From positions 1 to 25,493 of the forward strand of contig CAZUAH010000166.1 in assembly GCA_964617665.1 (NCBI GenBank): DNA of 25,493 nt, read 5' to 3'. A model generated the notes under the pieces. That model did no database searches. It was not told the DNA's origin and was given only the letters and a program-made list of their open reading frames with translations. Of the stretch, positions 24,619 through 25,493 are shown piece after piece; within the stretch, counting starts at the first letter, position 1; each line of letters begins with the position of its first letter. The DNA comes from JADHUC01 sp964617665 (GTDB lineage Bacteria; Planctomycetota; Planctomycetia; Pirellulales; Pirellulaceae). A program made the position numbers and the translations under genes.

Positions 24619-25491
24619 GTGGGCACGCTGACTCTGGCGGCGCTATCTCTGTTGCCGATCGCCACAGTGGCGTTGTTCCTGGTGATCCTGCGTTGGCCGG
24701 CCAGCCGAGCGATGCCGCTTTCCTATCTCGTGGCCGCGGCCTTGGCGTTCTTCGTTTGGCAAATCTCCGGCGTTCAATTGGCCGCAGCGTCGATAAAGGG
24801 TCTGATCATCGCGGTCGAGTTGCTTTACATCGTGTTCGGAGCGGTGCTGCTGCTGAATACGCTGGAGGAAAGCGGCGGATTGAACCGAATTCGCCGTAGT
24901 TTCCAGGAAATCACGCCGGATCGCCGCATCCAAGTAATCATCATCGCGTGGTTATTCGGGTCGTTCATAGAAGGCTCGGCGGGGTTTGGGACGCCAGCGG
25001 CCGTGGCCGTTCCGCTATTGGTGGGACTGGGGTTCCCCGGAATGGCAGCGGTCACGGCGGGCATGATCATTCAAAGCACCCCCGTATCGTTTGGTGCCGC
25101 GGGTACTCCGATTCTTGTGGGCGTGCGGAGCGGATTGGGCAGCTCCGTCGACGCGTCTCCGGAATTCTTGTCGATGATTGGGCTGAAGGTTGCCGTTCTG
25201 CACGCCATCGTCGGCACACTGGTCCCGCTACTGGTCGTTTCGATCATGACGCGATTTTTTGGGAAGAATCGTTCGTTTTCGGAAGGGCTGGCTGTATGGA
25301 AGTTCGCCCTGTTTGCAGCGTTTTCGATGACCATCCCCTACGTGATCGTGGCATATCTGCTTGGACCAGAATTCCCTTCGTTGCTGGGAGGACTGATCGG
25401 GTTGGCCATCGTGGTGCCCGCCGCGAAACGCGGCTTCTTGGTGAGCGTTGCATCCACGGGCGTCTTGCCAATGCCGGGGATTTGGCGATGA
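24619..25491 (+). CDS. lldP: L-lactate permease (LldP family), truncated at 290 residues
   Basis: A lactate/glycolate:proton symporter family membrane protein. The GTG start at 24619 has AGAAAGG about eight bases upstream. Several membrane helices follow (LLPIATVALFLVILRW, YLVAAALAFFVW, LLYIVFGAVLLLN). The family signature FGSFIEGSAGFGTPAAVAVP and TPVSFGAAGTPILVGVRSG are intact. The protein stops at 290 residues, after AKRGFLVSVASTGVL, while LldP proteins are normally about 500-570 residues, so the rest of the transporter is missing in this frame. The stop lies two bases from the window edge, so the true continuation cannot be seen; a frameshift, nonsense mutation or sequence error are all possible. 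It is the third gene of the lactate operon and would import the dehydrogenase substrate. Confidence 0.85.
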   Translation: MGTLTLAALSLLPIATVALFLVILRWPASRAMPLSYLVAAALAFFVWQISGVQLAAASIKGLIIAVELLYIVFGAVLLLNTLEESGGLNRIRRSFQEITPDRRIQVIIIAWLFGSFIEGSAGFGTPAAVAVPLLVGLGFPGMAAVTAGMIIQSTPVSFGAAGTPILVGVRSGLGSSVDASPEFLSMIGLKVAVLHAIVGTLVPLLVVSIMTRFFGKNRSFSEGLAVWKFALFAAFSMTIPYVIVAYLLGPEFPSLLGGLIGLAIVVPAAKRGFLVSVASTGVLPMPGIWR

Positions 25492-25493
25492 TT

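Overview
The window looks like a mid-to-high-GC planctomycete chromosome, probably of the Pirellulales type, taken from a draft assembly. Several features point there: two ECF sigma factors of planctomycete style, a Ser/Thr kinase carrying an N-terminal HxxxCxxC zinc finger, a TIGR03067-type domain, DUF1559-type domains, DUF11-repeat cell-surface proteins, and an inverted repeat of the kind I recall as scattered through these genomes. A run of exactly 100 N at 3428-3527 marks an assembly gap. No rRNA, tRNA, CRISPR array, insertion sequence or phage module was recognised.

Layout. 42-1607 (-) is a degenerate HD-GYP / PAS / GGDEF signalling protein whose last domain is cut short, probably by a frameshift. 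1851-2708 (+) is a fumarylacetoacetate-hydrolase-family enzyme. 2731-4087 (-) is a glucokinase broken by the gap, inside a 15-bp coding minisatellite. 4530-5177 (+) is an unrecognised protein. 5230-7137 (-) is an abutting ECF sigma / anti-sigma pair. Divergent from it, 7443-14163 (+) is a compact operon of ECF sigma, zinc-finger Ser/Thr kinase and a 1479-residue exported multidomain protein. Converging on that operon, 14225-19182 (-) holds a HEAT/EF-hand exported protein, an interrupted exported gene and an 880-residue DUF11 lipoprotein. 19461-20027 (-) is a TerB-like protein, 20209-20649 (+) a cyclophilin, and 20955-21284 (-) a decayed prepilin/DUF1559 remnant. 21365-25491 (+) is a lactate-use operon: FAD/Fe-S dehydrogenase, a MoaD-like protein and a truncated lactate permease.

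The most coherent system is 5230-19182. It combines two divergent ECF sigma units, one with a membrane anti-sigma factor and one with a membrane kinase whose N-terminus looks like an anti-sigma zinc finger. The kinase is translationally coupled to a very large exported protein that strings together secretin-N-like, TIGR03067-like, DUF1559-like, SecD-head-like, DUF11-like and YHS-like modules. The facing lipoprotein carries a recognisably related DUF11-type module. An envelope sensing or cell-surface remodelling locus is a reasonable inference, but nothing here proves it.

Four or five genes are interrupted (GGDEF protein, glucokinase gap, the exported gene at 15125-16175, the DUF1559 remnant, lactate permease). 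Some of these may be sequencing errors rather than biology.
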